This document shows positions 24,158 through 33,544 of a stretch of 64,000 nt of DNA, one piece after another (position 1 is the first letter of the stretch; every line of letters starts with the position of its first letter). The position numbers were made by a program, and so were the translations under genes. The stretch comes from Chryseobacterium sp. c4a (GTDB taxonomy: Bacteria; Bacteroidota; Bacteroidia; Flavobacteriales; Weeksellaceae): contig NZ_WXVU01000023.1 in assembly GCF_009900745.1 (NCBI RefSeq), positions 1 to 64,000 of the forward strand, in the 5' to 3' direction. Under the pieces are notes generated by a model. That model was given only the letters and a program-made list of their open reading frames with translations, did not search any database and had not been told where the DNA came from.

Positions 24158-25636
24158 ATGACAGATCTTAGATTCCCGAAGAGTGGATATTTTATGTTAA
24201 GTATATTCTGCTTCTTTTTTTTTAATAGTTGTACGGGAGGAAAGTTGTCTATGACCAATTTTGATTATCCATTGCTTCATAAAAATGAGGTGTTGCGTCT
24301 TGCTGGTAATTTTGGAGACTGTATGTTGCTGAATGAAGAATATCTTCAAAAAGCCCGACAAGAAGATTACAGTGATGGAGAAGCTCTTTGTTACATTAAT
24401 ATGTCTAATATATCTGTAAGCATTGGGAACTATAAGAAAGGCCTTGTATTTTTAAAGAAAGCAGAGGCTCTCCTTCAAAATTCAAAAAATGAAGCTCTTA
24501 AAGCAAAGCTTTACCAGGAGTACGGCCAGTTGAGTAAAGTAACCGGATTGTATAAAAATGCTTTAGGGTTTAATTCAAAAGCACTGTATTATACCGGTAA
24601 ATGCTCTTTGCAGGATAAAAGAAATTACTTTTTAGATAGAGTATTTTCAAACAGAGGCGATTTTTTATATGAAGCAGGAAGAAAGGATTCTGCGCTTATC
24701 TATTTTCACCGGGCAAGAAACGTGATCAATACTCCTCTGATTAATAGTTTAATTGCTAAACATCACTTGTTGCATACAGCACTTATTGATTCTTCAAAAT
24801 TATATGTTGACAGATCTCTTGAGCTTGTAAAAAGAGATACAATCCAATTAAATGCACAGAAAGGAATGGTGTATAGGGTAGCAGGAGATTATTACAAAAC
24901 TCAAGGTAACTATGCTGAAGCACAGGTTTTTTATCAGAAAGCGCTTGATGTTTTTTTAGAAACCAAACGGGCATACAATCTTCCATTTATTTATCAGTCT
25001 ATAGCTGAGGCTTACAAAGGAATGGGGAATAAGGAAAAAGAAGCTGAATTTGAAAATAAATACCTGGATGCTAAATCAAAACTTTCTAAAGATCAGACTG
25101 AAACAGTAAATCTTCTGATTGATAAAGTATTGACGGAGAAAGAAAATGATGTAGAGGTCTTCAAATTCAAATTATTTGCGAGTTCGGCAGTGCTGATATT
25201 GATCATTGTGATTGGATTTGTTTTGATGTATAGAAAGATGAAAAACAAAAAAAGTAAGCTACGGGAAGAGACTACCATTCTTAAAAGTCAGACTGAGCTT
25301 TTAACCAATGAGACAGAAGTTCTTGCCAGTAAAGTAAATGAAAGTTTTAGCGATCTTGTTCAGCTGGCGAAAAGAAATGATTCTGCTTTTCTTACCCGCT
25401 TTCAGGAAGTATATCCGGACTTCATAGAAAAGCTATTGGATATTAATGAAGATTTATCAAGTGCTGATCTGCATTTGTGCGCGATGATTAAGCTTAATTT
25501 CAGCTCAAAAGAGATTGCTTCCTATATGTCTATCCTTCATAAGTCTGCTCAACAAAAAAAATACAGGTTGAGAAAAAAGCTCAATGTTCCAAGCGATCAG
25601 GATCTTTATGTTTTCTTTCAGGGATTGGATTCCTAA
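24158..25636 (+). CDS. TPR-transmembrane-HTH regulator
   Basis: 492 residues. The N-terminus has a hydrophobic stretch ending in FFFFNSCTGG, a possible lipobox; an in-frame Met at 24194 would give a tighter signal. TPR-type helical repeats fill about 60-300 (GNYKKGLVFLKKAEALLQ, GNYAEAQVFYQKALDVFL). One membrane segment, SSAVLILIIVIGFVLMYRKM, lies near 340-360, followed by a coiled coil and a LuxR-like HTH near 435-490 (DLHLCAMIKLNFSSKEIASY, then KKYRLRKKL). This is a known Bacteroidota architecture in which a periplasmic TPR sensor talks to a cytosolic DNA-binding end. No target genes are evident beside it. Confidence 0.88.
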   Translation: MTDLRFPKSGYFMLSIFCFFFFNSCTGGKLSMTNFDYPLLHKNEVLRLAGNFGDCMLLNEEYLQKARQEDYSDGEALCYINMSNISVSIGNYKKGLVFLKKAEALLQNSKNEALKAKLYQEYGQLSKVTGLYKNALGFNSKALYYTGKCSLQDKRNYFLDRVFSNRGDFLYEAGRKDSALIYFHRARNVINTPLINSLIAKHHLLHTALIDSSKLYVDRSLELVKRDTIQLNAQKGMVYRVAGDYYKTQGNYAEAQVFYQKALDVFLETKRAYNLPFIYQSIAEAYKGMGNKEKEAEFENKYLDAKSKLSKDQTETVNLLIDKVLTEKENDVEVFKFKLFASSAVLILIIVIGFVLMYRKMKNKKSKLREETTILKSQTELLTNETEVLASKVNESFSDLVQLAKRNDSAFLTRFQEVYPDFIEKLLDINEDLSSADLHLCAMIKLNFSSKEIASYMSILHKSAQQKKYRLRKKLNVPSDQDLYVFFQGLDS

Positions 25637-26380
25637 TATATTGAAGTAATAAAAACGTTACATTTTCAAAGATGAACATTATGACAGCTATCCTTTTAAG
25701 GGGTGGCTTTTTGTTTTATACAATTGTTTGGTTCTAATTAGGGGAGCAGTCTGAAAGTAATATCATTGAGATTTGAAAATGTACTCAAACAGGATTGTAG
25801 TCTCTTCCGGTAGAAGTAAAAAAAGAGAGTGGTAGCATATGCAATTATGAAACTGTGTGTAAATAGGTCGTGAAATGGAGCATTGGGATATAAAAGTAAC
25901 TAAAATAAGATTAGATGCTTTCATTGTGTGTTAGTACACACTTAACTGTAAGCTTCTCTTTCTGTTTTTTTGTTCGCTTATTTCAACTTGAAATTTATTG
26001 AAATCTGGAATTTATGATATACGAATTGATTATAAAACATTGTGTTTACTGGCAGGTTTTTAATGGTGTTGTATGAATTGATGTATTTTTTTGCATTGTG
26101 ATGCAGCGTATTTAATGAATTTTTCACTTATGGATGAATATTAATTGAGTTTTTATAAAAGTTTTAAGATTCTTTTAATAAAATATTTTACTGATAATCA
26201 GTGTATTGTGGTTAATGAAGGACATTTGTAGAATTATTTTTTTTGGCAACTTGACTTCATTTTTTTCAAATTTATACTAGCGATATGAAGCAATTAAATG
26301 TAGGGATGATAATGTGGTTTTATTGTTATTTTTTCAATTGTAAATAATATATACCAATAAACTAATATTAATATTAAATT
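25637..26380. other. Long AT-rich intergenic region
   Basis: About 740 bases with no ORF I can support. It holds a terminator (25686-25716) and a small palindrome GTGTGTTAGTACACAC at about 25925-25940. It ends in an AT-rich stretch with TTGACTT near 26251 that may have served the truncated gene at 26381. Confidence 0.4.
25686..25716 (+). terminator. Probable terminator after the TPR regulator
   Basis: AGCTATCC pairs, with wobbles, with GGGTGGCT, followed by TTTTTGTTTT, 50 bases after the stop. Confidence 0.6.
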
Positions 26381-26491
26381 ATGAAAACAAATTTGTTAAC
26401 CTTAATGCTTGCATTATTTTCTTACGGTTTGTACTCCCAGGTTGGAATTTATACAAATATCCCTCAGCCTTCCTATAGATTTTGGAGCTAA
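26381..26491 (+). pseudogene. N-terminal remnant of a secreted surface protein
   Basis: A 36-codon frame begins MKTNLLTLMLALFSYGLYSQ with a good signal peptide, then VGIYTNIPQPSYRFWS and a stop. The sequence SQVGIxTxxPQ right after the signal is the standard opening of the large secreted Chryseobacterium-type surface proteins with a coiled-coil C-terminus. This copy stops after 16 mature residues, so it is a fragment. A matching C-terminal fragment lies at 27663-27877. Confidence 0.55.
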
Positions 26492-26737
26492 GAAATATTT
26501 TCTAAAGAACATATTCTATAGTATAGGTAACCTGATGATAAGATATTGAGGGGTATGTTGTGATTCTTTGAAATAAACCAATCACAGCTCAATAGATTCT
26601 AAAAACACACCACTATATTATCCAGGAGCTCTGCCGAGTATTTTTCCCTCGTACCGGAATAACAGGGCTCTTTATTAGAATAACATTCACATAAGTAAGT
26701 GTATTTCCCCTTACTTATTAAAACCAAAGAAATACAT

Positions 26738-27169
26738 ATGCTATATAAAAAAATACATATAGGAGAACTTATCAAAAGTAAAATAGAGGAAATGGAAATT
26801 ACCGTAAGACATCTTGCTGAGGTTTTTAGGGTTTCTGAAGATGCTATTTTAGAGATATTTACAAAGCCGGAGCTTGCTACTGGTGATCTTCTGAAATGGT
26901 CTAAACTTCTGAGGTACGATTTTTTTAGAATATATTCTCAACATTTGATTCTGTATACTCCTCAATATCCTAATCCGATTAAGAATAAAGAGAAACCTCA
27001 ATCTATGCAGTTCAGAAAAAATATCTATTCGGATGAACTTATTGAATTTATATTAGAACTTATAAAAACAGGAAAAAAAACAAAACAGGAGGTTATACAT
27101 GATTATAGAATTCCGAAAACAACGTTGTATAAATGGATTACAAAACATCAAATTCTATCAGATATATAA
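26738..27169 (+). CDS. HTH protein with two DNA-binding-like regions
   Basis: Start chosen at 26738 (MLYKKIHIGELIKSKIEEME), which puts the first HTH at the N-terminus; the in-frame ATG at 26699 adds 13 unlikely residues. The 143-residue product has an XRE-like region near 10-50 (TVRHLAEVFRVSEDAILEIF) and a transposase-like HTH near 105-140 (SDELIEFILELIKTGKKTKQ, then IPKTTLYKWI). Proteins of this kind occur in pairs with the next gene in Chryseobacterium-like genomes. The role is unknown; they could be regulators of the adjacent surface gene or remnants of a mobile element. Confidence 0.65.
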   Translation: MLYKKIHIGELIKSKIEEMEITVRHLAEVFRVSEDAILEIFTKPELATGDLLKWSKLLRYDFFRIYSQHLILYTPQYPNPIKNKEKPQSMQFRKNIYSDELIEFILELIKTGKKTKQEVIHDYRIPKTTLYKWITKHQILSDI

Positions 27170-27189
27170 ATATTAACAGTACTAGTAAA

Positions 27190-27501
27190 ATGAGAGAAGC
27201 TATAAAACCAGATTATAAAAGACTTTATATGGATATCCTAGAGTTGAAGTTTCCTGAAAAAAAAGAGATATGTGCCGAAGTTTTGAATAAAGAAGAGCTG
27301 GAAACACTGGATGTTATTATGCTGAATACAATGATTTTTGGTGATCGTATAAACAATCAGAAGCATAAGTCATATGACCAAAATTCTATTCTTGAAATTT
27401 TAGATTATCAGAAAAAAAATCCCTGCAGTAATAAAGATCTTTCCCTTTTGTTTAGGATCAGTAGAAATACTATAACCAAGTGGAAAAGGATCTATATATA
27501 A
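27190..27501 (+). CDS. HTH protein, partner of the 26738-27169 product
   Basis: Start chosen at 27190 (MREAIKPDYKRLYMDILELK), just downstream of the previous stop; an in-frame ATG at 27133 would overlap that gene. 103 residues. The C-terminus has a transposase-like HTH (SILEILDYQKKNPCSNKDLS, then FRISRNTITKWKRI) similar in layout to the one in the preceding protein. Two adjacent small proteins with related terminal HTH units suggest one functional pair. A strong terminator follows at 27540-27571. Confidence 0.6.
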   Translation: MREAIKPDYKRLYMDILELKFPEKKEICAEVLNKEELETLDVIMLNTMIFGDRINNQKHKSYDQNSILEILDYQKKNPCSNKDLSLLFRISRNTITKWKRIYI

Positions 27502-27539
27502 TTTCAGGATCTTTTTAGTTTAAATTCAGTTATAACCTC

Positions 27540-27571
27540 GATCTCAGAACCTTGATTCTGAGATTTTTTTT
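27540..27571 (+). terminator. Rho-independent terminator after the HTH pair
   Basis: ATCTCAGAA pairs with TTCTGAGAT, followed by a run of eight T. Confidence 0.85.
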
Positions 27572-27662
27572 GTTTTAATGATTAAAATAGCTTTATTCTC
27601 TATACATGCATAATTTTTAGAAATATTACCCGTTTAAAGTCTTTAGGGTTTATTTCAATATT

Positions 27663-27877
27663 TATGGATTACAATAAAACCTCTGACTGCGGAAAATATG
27701 CAGAATACAGTATCCAAACACTCAATATAGAGACAGTTGGTACCGACATGCTCATCGTTAAGGCTGGCAATGGATGACCACCTGAAATGAATCAAATTGC
27801 AGAAAAGCATTCTGAAAACCCAGACGCAGGAAATTGAATTGATGAAACAGAAACTAAAGGAATTAGAAAAAAAATAA
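27663..27877 (+). pseudogene. C-terminal remnant of a coiled-coil surface protein
   Basis: One frame reads KYAEYSIQTLNIETVGTDML and then stops. After a frame change, another reads LQKSILKTQTQEIELMKQKL with a few more residues to the TAA at 27875-27877. This heptad-rich end is the usual C-terminus of secreted Chryseobacterium-type proteins that begin SQVGIxT. Frameshifts and stops make it non-functional. It is separated from the N-terminal fragment at 26381-26491 by the two HTH genes. A terminator at 27923-27957 follows as expected for the original gene. Confidence 0.5.
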
Positions 27878-27922
27878 ATAAAGAAGAAAAGGTTAACTCT
27901 ATTGATTATCAAATTGTATGAA

Positions 27923-27957
27923 TAGCATCATTTCTATAAATGGTGCTGTTTTTTTTA
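27923..27957 (+). terminator. Rho-independent terminator after the surface-protein remnant
   Basis: AGCATCATTT pairs with AAATGGTGCT around CTAT, followed by a run of T. The same stem sequence occurs at 35543-35575. Confidence 0.8.
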
Positions 27958-28016
27958 TAAATTAGCTAGATTTTGTAAAGAATTCATAGAATGAATAGAT
28001 TAACAACTTTTTTTTT

Positions 28017-28565
28017 ATGAAACATAGAATATTGCCCATTGCTTTTGGACTTAATTCATTTTACCTGTCGGTTTTGTATTTCCGGATGTTCTGGATGTCG
28101 GATGAAATGAAAACAGAAGTCCTTTTGACTTATAAATATATGCTGTATTCAGTATTTGTTGTTTTTCCTTTATTTATTATCTCAACACTTATTCTCACCA
28201 AAGAATTTAAAGCCGGTTTTTTTCTGAAACTTTTTATTTGGCTGTTAGTAGCAACTATGCCTGTCTTGTATTTTTTTGCCTTTGATTTGGTTAAAGAGAA
28301 AGAACTGCTTTACGGATATCTGATCACTTTGGTTCAGTGTCTGATTCAGTCTAAAACGATAAAAGATGACGAAATGATATCTCGGGTTGCCGGAGTTTTT
28401 TCAGCAAAGCTGATCTTATGGTTTTTCATTTTATTGTTATCAATATTTTTTCATACGTTCTATTCTGATCTTCCGGCAAATATGTTAGCAGGCGGAGTCT
28501 ATTATCTCTGTGTCGGAATTCTTGATATTCTGGTTGTCAGATATAAATTTCTTACTGAAAAATAA
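28017..28565 (+). CDS. Integral membrane protein of unknown function
   Basis: 182 residues with about five hydrophobic segments, for example YMLYSVFVVFPLFIISTLIL, KLFIWLLVATMPVLYFFAF, AKLILWFFILLLSIFFHTF and the C-terminal GGVYYLCVGILDILVV. No conserved charged or catalytic motif is seen and no family is recognised. It stands alone between the surface-protein remnant and the convergent SusD gene. Confidence 0.7.
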   Translation: MKHRILPIAFGLNSFYLSVLYFRMFWMSDEMKTEVLLTYKYMLYSVFVVFPLFIISTLILTKEFKAGFFLKLFIWLLVATMPVLYFFAFDLVKEKELLYGYLITLVQCLIQSKTIKDDEMISRVAGVFSAKLILWFFILLLSIFFHTFYSDLPANMLAGGVYYLCVGILDILVVRYKFLTEK

Positions 28566-28597
28566 GAGACCGGAAAAGATAGAAATATTATGATAAA

Positions 28598-28631
28598 AAA
28601 GACACCATTTATTGAAAATGGTGCCTTTCTT
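28598..28631. terminator. Bidirectional terminator between convergent genes
   Basis: CACCATTT pairs with AAATGGTG. The stem has A and T flanks on either side, so it can end both the membrane-protein gene and the SusCD operon. Confidence 0.7.
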
Positions 28632-28668
28632 GAAATATATTAAAATTGTTTTTTCTGGGTTTTATCTA

Positions 28669-30132
28669 TTAATTCTGTTGTATTTGGGGGTTATTATTAA
28701 TCTCTTTATTCGGTATTTGGAATTTGAATTTATCCGGTGTCAGGTTAAATCTTCCAAAAGTATGGTTGGTTCCTGTATATACTCTTTCTAAAGGTGTATT
28801 CAATCTCTTCATATCAAACCAAGCGTAGCCTTCACCCCAAAGTTCAATCCTTTTTTGCAGGATGATTTCATTAATCAGCTCAGCTCCTGTTTTGGTAGAT
28901 AATGTATAAGCTTTATCTCTTTTGGATGCGATTTCAAATAACACCTGTTTTGCTTCAGCTTCTCTTCCTTGTCTTGCCAGAGCTTCAGCTTCTATATAAT
29001 ACAATGATGAGGCTCTGATGTAAACATAATCTCCTTCAAACATGCTTGGATCTTTGAACTTCCAGCTTACATAGGCAGGATAGTTTTTAGTCTTTCCATT
29101 AAAGGTATATTTCACAGGCTGGCTTCCATTGAATACCTTTTTACGGTAATCCGTATCCGGAATAGCTTCGTACAAACGCTTGTCAATAAGCTTATAAATC
29201 TGTGCCGCTCCTGCGTATCCTTCATTGGTGTTGTCAAACATAGAAAAGAAAGAGGCATAAAAATTTCCAATACTCATGGTGGAAATGGTATTATGGAATC
29301 CCCAGATCACCTCAGGATTACTGATGCTGGAAAACCCTGTAGTGGTATAATCATTCTCTGTCATTAGAGCAATCCCTTGCTTGCCGTCTGCTGCATATTT
29401 TGCCGCTTTTGCATAATCTCCGGTTTGCAGAAATATCTCAGAAGCAATAGCTTTTGCCGTTCTTTGATCGATCTGAGCTCTTGATGGGCGGGTGAAACTT
29501 TCCAGAAGAACAATAGATTCTTCAATATCCTGGCCAATTTGTGAATATACCTGGGCTACTGTAGATCTGGGAAGCCCCTGGCTAGGATTATTGGTGGTAA
29601 GAACCAAAGGAAGCCCCGGATCAGATTGATGCCCCTTATAATCATTCGCATAAAAACGGATCAGATGAAAATAAGAATAGGCTCTTAGGGCAAGCAACTG
29701 TCCTCTAATCGCTTTATTTTTAGGGCTTGCATCATCTTTTAAATCACCAAGTAACTTATTGATGATAAATATCCTTGCATAAAAAGTAGTCCATACGATT
29801 TCTGAAGCAATATTACTGGCATTCGTTGCTTCATAATTATAAAACATTCCCAAATGCTGATTTTTTGCCTGTATTACATCATTAGACATTAAATCGGCAC
29901 CTGCTTTTATTCCCATGATCCCAAAATCAGAGTGAGACGAGATATTTCCTCCGGCACCATTACTACGAAGGTCAAGATAAATTCCGCCCAGGATTTTTTC
30001 AGGCTTTGATTGATCTTCATTCAGTTGTTCACCGGAGATGTCTCCCTCTGGTAATGTATTGAGATCATTAGCACATCCGGTTGTAATAAGTCCTACGGCT
30101 AATGCTGATATAAAGTATTTTATTGTTTTCAT
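28669..30132 (-). CDS. SusD/RagB-family outer-membrane lipoprotein
   Basis: 487 residues with lipobox TTGC at residues 17-20 (signal MKTIKYFISALAVGLI). The family's TPR-like helices and N-terminal NTLPEGDISGEQL segment are present, as is the C-terminal ELWGEGYAWFDMKRLNTPLE typical of SusD. It acts on the cell surface as the lid and ligand-binding partner of the SusC channel encoded 8 bases upstream. No enzyme genes for a glycan follow, so the substrate is open. Confidence 0.95.
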   Translation of the reverse strand: MKTIKYFISALAVGLITTGCANDLNTLPEGDISGEQLNEDQSKPEKILGGIYLDLRSNGAGGNISSHSDFGIMGIKAGADLMSNDVIQAKNQHLGMFYNYEATNASNIASEIVWTTFYARIFIINKLLGDLKDDASPKNKAIRGQLLALRAYSYFHLIRFYANDYKGHQSDPGLPLVLTTNNPSQGLPRSTVAQVYSQIGQDIEESIVLLESFTRPSRAQIDQRTAKAIASEIFLQTGDYAKAAKYAADGKQGIALMTENDYTTTGFSSISNPEVIWGFHNTISTMSIGNFYASFFSMFDNTNEGYAGAAQIYKLIDKRLYEAIPDTDYRKKVFNGSQPVKYTFNGKTKNYPAYVSWKFKDPSMFEGDYVYIRASSLYYIEAEALARQGREAEAKQVLFEIASKRDKAYTLSTKTGAELINEIILQKRIELWGEGYAWFDMKRLNTPLERVYTGTNHTFGRFNLTPDKFKFQIPNKEINNNPQIQQN

Positions 30133-30140
30133 AATTTCTT

Positions 30141-33095
30141 TTAAAATGTTAGTTTAAAACCAAGTGAAACACTGGATAATAAAGAATATCTGTAAGCATC
30201 AGATACTCCTGTTAATGAGGCTCTTGGGTCATATCCTTTTCTCTTAGACCATAGATACAGATTGTTTCCTGTAGCATAAATTTTTAAGGCTGATAAACCG
30301 ATTTGTTTTACAAAATCGTCAGATAGCTGGTATGATAATGTTACATCCTGAAGGCTGATGTAGTCAGACTTAATCAGGTAAAGGGTAGAATTTCCGTTTT
30401 GGTTGCTGGAATTTAAATCCACACGTGGAAGAGCAGCTGTTGGGTTTTCAGGAGTCCATGTTTTATCAAGATCAGTTGTGTAGTTAGAACCATAAGCATC
30501 AGAGTGGAATAGCGATCTGTAAATATCATCATATCCATATCCGCCAAATTGGTAGGCGAAATTAACCGATAGGTTCACTCTTTTATAGGTAATATCTGTT
30601 CCAAATCCACCATATACCTTTGGAATTGCTGATTTTCCGGTATTATAATTGGTCGCTTCTTTATTATCGTTGGTAATAACCTTTTCTACTTGTTGAGTAA
30701 CAGGATTGAACTTATCTTTATACCATAATGCATCACCATTCTCAGGATTTACTCCCGCAAACTCTTTTAAAAAGTAAGTATATCGGTCACCGCCTTCAGC
30801 AAGAACAAATAGCCCTGAAACCAGTCCTGTTGCTCTTTGTTGCTCAGGTAATTTTGTAATCTTGTTTTTGTAATGAGTGGCGTTGGCGTAGAAATTCCAC
30901 TGAAGATCCTGTGTTCTGATAATATCTACATTGATGTTAGCTTGAACTCCTTTATTATACATATCTCCAATATTTCCATATTTCACATAGGGGCCTGAAT
31001 TGGATATTGCTAATGGAAGGGCATAGATCATATCCGATACCTTTCTTTCAAAGTAATCAGCATTTACATTCACTCTGTTGTTGAATAAAGAAATTTCAAA
31101 TCCAGCATTCAGGTTTTTGGAAGTTTCCCATTTTAGATCTCTATTTCCTTGTTTCTTTAAAGTAAGTACAGGTTTGCCATCTCCAAAGTCATTGATTCCA
31201 TAGATATCTTGATAAGCGTAGTAATCTCTGGTAGTACTGTTTAATAAGATATTATCATTTCCCTGCTGTCCATAAGATACCTTCAGCTTCAGTGCGTTTA
31301 TCACCTTGCTGTCTTTCAGGAAATCTTCTTTGGCAACATTCCATGCTGCTCCCAAACCATAGAAAGTACCCCATCTGCTTTCAGGAGCAAATACTGAAGA
31401 ACCATCTCTACGTACATTGGCATTGAAGAAATACTTATTATCATAGTTGTATAATAACCTTGAAAAATATCCTTCTACAGCATATTCATATCCGTTTCCT
31501 GACAAATCTGTAATTTTTACAGCATTATCAAAAGATGATGAATCGGGAAGTAGAAGCTGTTGCTTAGTTCCGGAAAATCCTTCATTTTTTGTTTTATTCA
31601 ATTCATGACCAACAAGGAGATTGAAACTATGTTTATCGAATTTCTTTTGATAAGTAAGCAATTGCTGATGATTCAGGGTATAGTTAAATATTGATTCATG
31701 CGTAATGTTTCCACCTACCGATGAAGAAGTTCCGCCCAATGTATTTCCGAATTGAAGGTTTCTTAAATTTTCAAGATAAGCTCCAAAGTTGTACGTGAAA
31801 TCTAATCCTTTGATGATTTCATAGCTTAACCCGAGATTGGCATTGGTGATATTACTGATTCTTTGAGATTTATCCTGTTGAAGATTTCCCACCGGGTTTT
31901 CAAAAACAGCATAAGATCTGGTAGCACCGTTGGGCCCTTGTCCATCCCCATAATCATAAAGAGCATTTCCATGGTTGTCATAAAGCCTTTGATAATTGTC
32001 ATCTCTAAGAAAAACAGGATAGAAAGGGGCTATATTTCTGGCAAACTGAAACGGATTGGAAAAACCTCCTGTTTCTCCAAAATTCTGCTTGCTATATGTA
32101 TAGGAAAGAGCCGTTGTTAATTTTAATTTTTGAGTAATAGAGTAGTCTACATTCGATCTGATCCCGAATCTTTCAAAACCAGAACCAATAAGATATCCTT
32201 TATCATCCAGGTAGTTCAATGATGTATAAGACTTTACCTGATCACCGCTGGCGTTGATTCCTACCGTAGCTTCTCTTCTTAAAGCAGGCTTGAAAAGTAA
32301 TTTTTTCCAATTATCCTGATAAAGCAGCTTCGCATTAGGATTAAAAGAACCGTCAGGAGCAATCAACTGACTAAAAGGTACATTATAAACATTGTAGCCT
32401 AATCCGTTTAATGCTGCAAGTCCTACTGCATGAGGTGTCGTTCCGGAGGGAACAGCTCCCGGTTGTTTCTGTCTTACAATTTCCCCAATTCTCCCTCTGT
32501 TATAATAGGCTGTATAGTAGTCCTGTGGTGAAGTATATACCGAATAATCCTCAATAGATCTGAAGTTTACTCCGGTTTTTACATCAACATCTACGGTTAA
32601 CTTCTTATTTTTTCCCCTTTTGGTATTCACGATAATAACCCCATTGGCACCTCTTGAACCGTATAAAGCATTAGAAGAAGCATCTTCCAGAAAGGAAATA
32701 CTCTCAATATCCGCCGAAGAAATACTATTCAAGTCACCACTGTAAGGAATTCCATCCAATACGATTAAAGGGTCACTGGATGCATTGATGGAACCAATTC
32801 CTCTCATCCTTATCGTAGGCTGAGAACCCGGTTGTCCGGAAGAGATCACCTGTACCCCTGCTACTTTACCTCCAATTCCCTGAAGAACGTTTCCATTTTG
32901 AAGATTACCAAGATCTTTAGCCTTTAAAGATTGTACAGATCCGGTGATCTCCTCTTTTTTCTGCTTTCCGAAGGCTACCACCACCACTTCTTTGATGGAA
33001 GTCTCCTGTGAAAGACTATCTTTTTTCTGTGCAAAGCCATATTCTGCGAATAGAAGCACGGCCAATACACCAAGTTTGCATTGTTTTTTTCTCAT
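30141..33095 (-). CDS. SusC/RagA-family TonB-dependent transporter
   Basis: 984 residues. After the signal (MRKKQCKLGVLAVLLFAEYG) comes a short TonB-box-like segment, IKEVVVVAFGKQKKEEITGS, directly followed by the plug with the RagA signature SADIESISFLEDASSNALYG and GANGVIIVNTKRG near 120-165. The rest is a 22-strand beta barrel ending in SLGFKLTF, with the terminal aromatic residue needed for outer-membrane assembly. The usual N-terminal carboxypeptidase-regulatory-like domain of about 80 residues is missing, so it is a short SusC variant. It imports a ligand together with the SusD partner, driven by TonB. A leader ORF rich in Met and Cys precedes it. Confidence 0.96.
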   Translation of the reverse strand: MRKKQCKLGVLAVLLFAEYGFAQKKDSLSQETSIKEVVVVAFGKQKKEEITGSVQSLKAKDLGNLQNGNVLQGIGGKVAGVQVISSGQPGSQPTIRMRGIGSINASSDPLIVLDGIPYSGDLNSISSADIESISFLEDASSNALYGSRGANGVIIVNTKRGKNKKLTVDVDVKTGVNFRSIEDYSVYTSPQDYYTAYYNRGRIGEIVRQKQPGAVPSGTTPHAVGLAALNGLGYNVYNVPFSQLIAPDGSFNPNAKLLYQDNWKKLLFKPALRREATVGINASGDQVKSYTSLNYLDDKGYLIGSGFERFGIRSNVDYSITQKLKLTTALSYTYSKQNFGETGGFSNPFQFARNIAPFYPVFLRDDNYQRLYDNHGNALYDYGDGQGPNGATRSYAVFENPVGNLQQDKSQRISNITNANLGLSYEIIKGLDFTYNFGAYLENLRNLQFGNTLGGTSSSVGGNITHESIFNYTLNHQQLLTYQKKFDKHSFNLLVGHELNKTKNEGFSGTKQQLLLPDSSSFDNAVKITDLSGNGYEYAVEGYFSRLLYNYDNKYFFNANVRRDGSSVFAPESRWGTFYGLGAAWNVAKEDFLKDSKVINALKLKVSYGQQGNDNILLNSTTRDYYAYQDIYGINDFGDGKPVLTLKKQGNRDLKWETSKNLNAGFEISLFNNRVNVNADYFERKVSDMIYALPLAISNSGPYVKYGNIGDMYNKGVQANINVDIIRTQDLQWNFYANATHYKNKITKLPEQQRATGLVSGLFVLAEGGDRYTYFLKEFAGVNPENGDALWYKDKFNPVTQQVEKVITNDNKEATNYNTGKSAIPKVYGGFGTDITYKRVNLSVNFAYQFGGYGYDDIYRSLFHSDAYGSNYTTDLDKTWTPENPTAALPRVDLNSSNQNGNSTLYLIKSDYISLQDVTLSYQLSDDFVKQIGLSALKIYATGNNLYLWSKRKGYDPRASLTGVSDAYRYSLLSSVSLGFKLTF

Positions 33096-33295
33096 TATAT
33101 TAATCTTAGGTTTAAAAAATTGAATATGTGTATTACTCTTTGTCTTCCTGTTTAGGAAAAATAAGTCCCCAGCCTCCCTTTTGTAAGGAGGTGTTAGAAA
33201 GAAAATGTTAAAATAGAGGAGGTGTACCCGGATTAAATAGGCCTTGAGCTTATCGGGCTTTAATTCCTACAATAATGTGCATATTTCTTTGGGAG

Positions 33296-33451
33296 TTATG
33301 GCATCATCATTTTACACATCATAGATTCAAAGCACATCTTTTTAGAAGTGATGTTGTGCTGTGAAAGGCTATTCCCTGTACAACCCTTATGTTGTTCAGA
33401 AACTACAGCCATGATAGTGTATAGGTAAGAATTAAAGTCATTCTTATTCAT
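33296..33451 (-). CDS. Met/Cys-rich leader ORF in front of susCD
   Basis: A 51-residue frame starts at the ATG at 33449-33451, about 32 bases behind a perfect -7 box (33483-33490), and ends at a TAA 200 bases before susC. The peptide holds 8 Met and 3 Cys, most of them near the end (KKMCFESMMCKMMMP). It has no signal peptide or membrane segment. As the first ORF of the susCD transcript, with sulfur amino acids clustered at the end, it could act as a translation-dependent sensor in the manner of amino-acid leader peptides. That is inference. It could also be a chance ORF. Confidence 0.5.
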   Translation of the reverse strand: MNKNDFNSYLYTIMAVVSEQHKGCTGNSLSQHNITSKKMCFESMMCKMMMP

Positions 33452-33482
33452 GAGAATAGAGTTTTATTTTTTTTATCTGGGT

Positions 33483-33490
33483 CAAAATTA
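33483..33490 (-). promoter_or_regulatory. -7 box of the susCD leader promoter
   Basis: TAATTTTG on the minus strand fits TAnnTTTG exactly, with a weak TTAAC at the -33 distance (about 33512-33517). Confidence 0.5.
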
Positions 33491-33544
33491 TTTAATAATT
33501 CATAAAACTTTGTTAAAAAAGGATATGAGAAAAATCATATTAGT

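Noticed and set aside
27655..27912. Minus-strand ORF of 85 codons
   Set aside because: It is the shadow of the surface-protein remnant on the plus strand. The plus-strand coiled-coil text is protein-like, and the minus text is hydrophobic noise.
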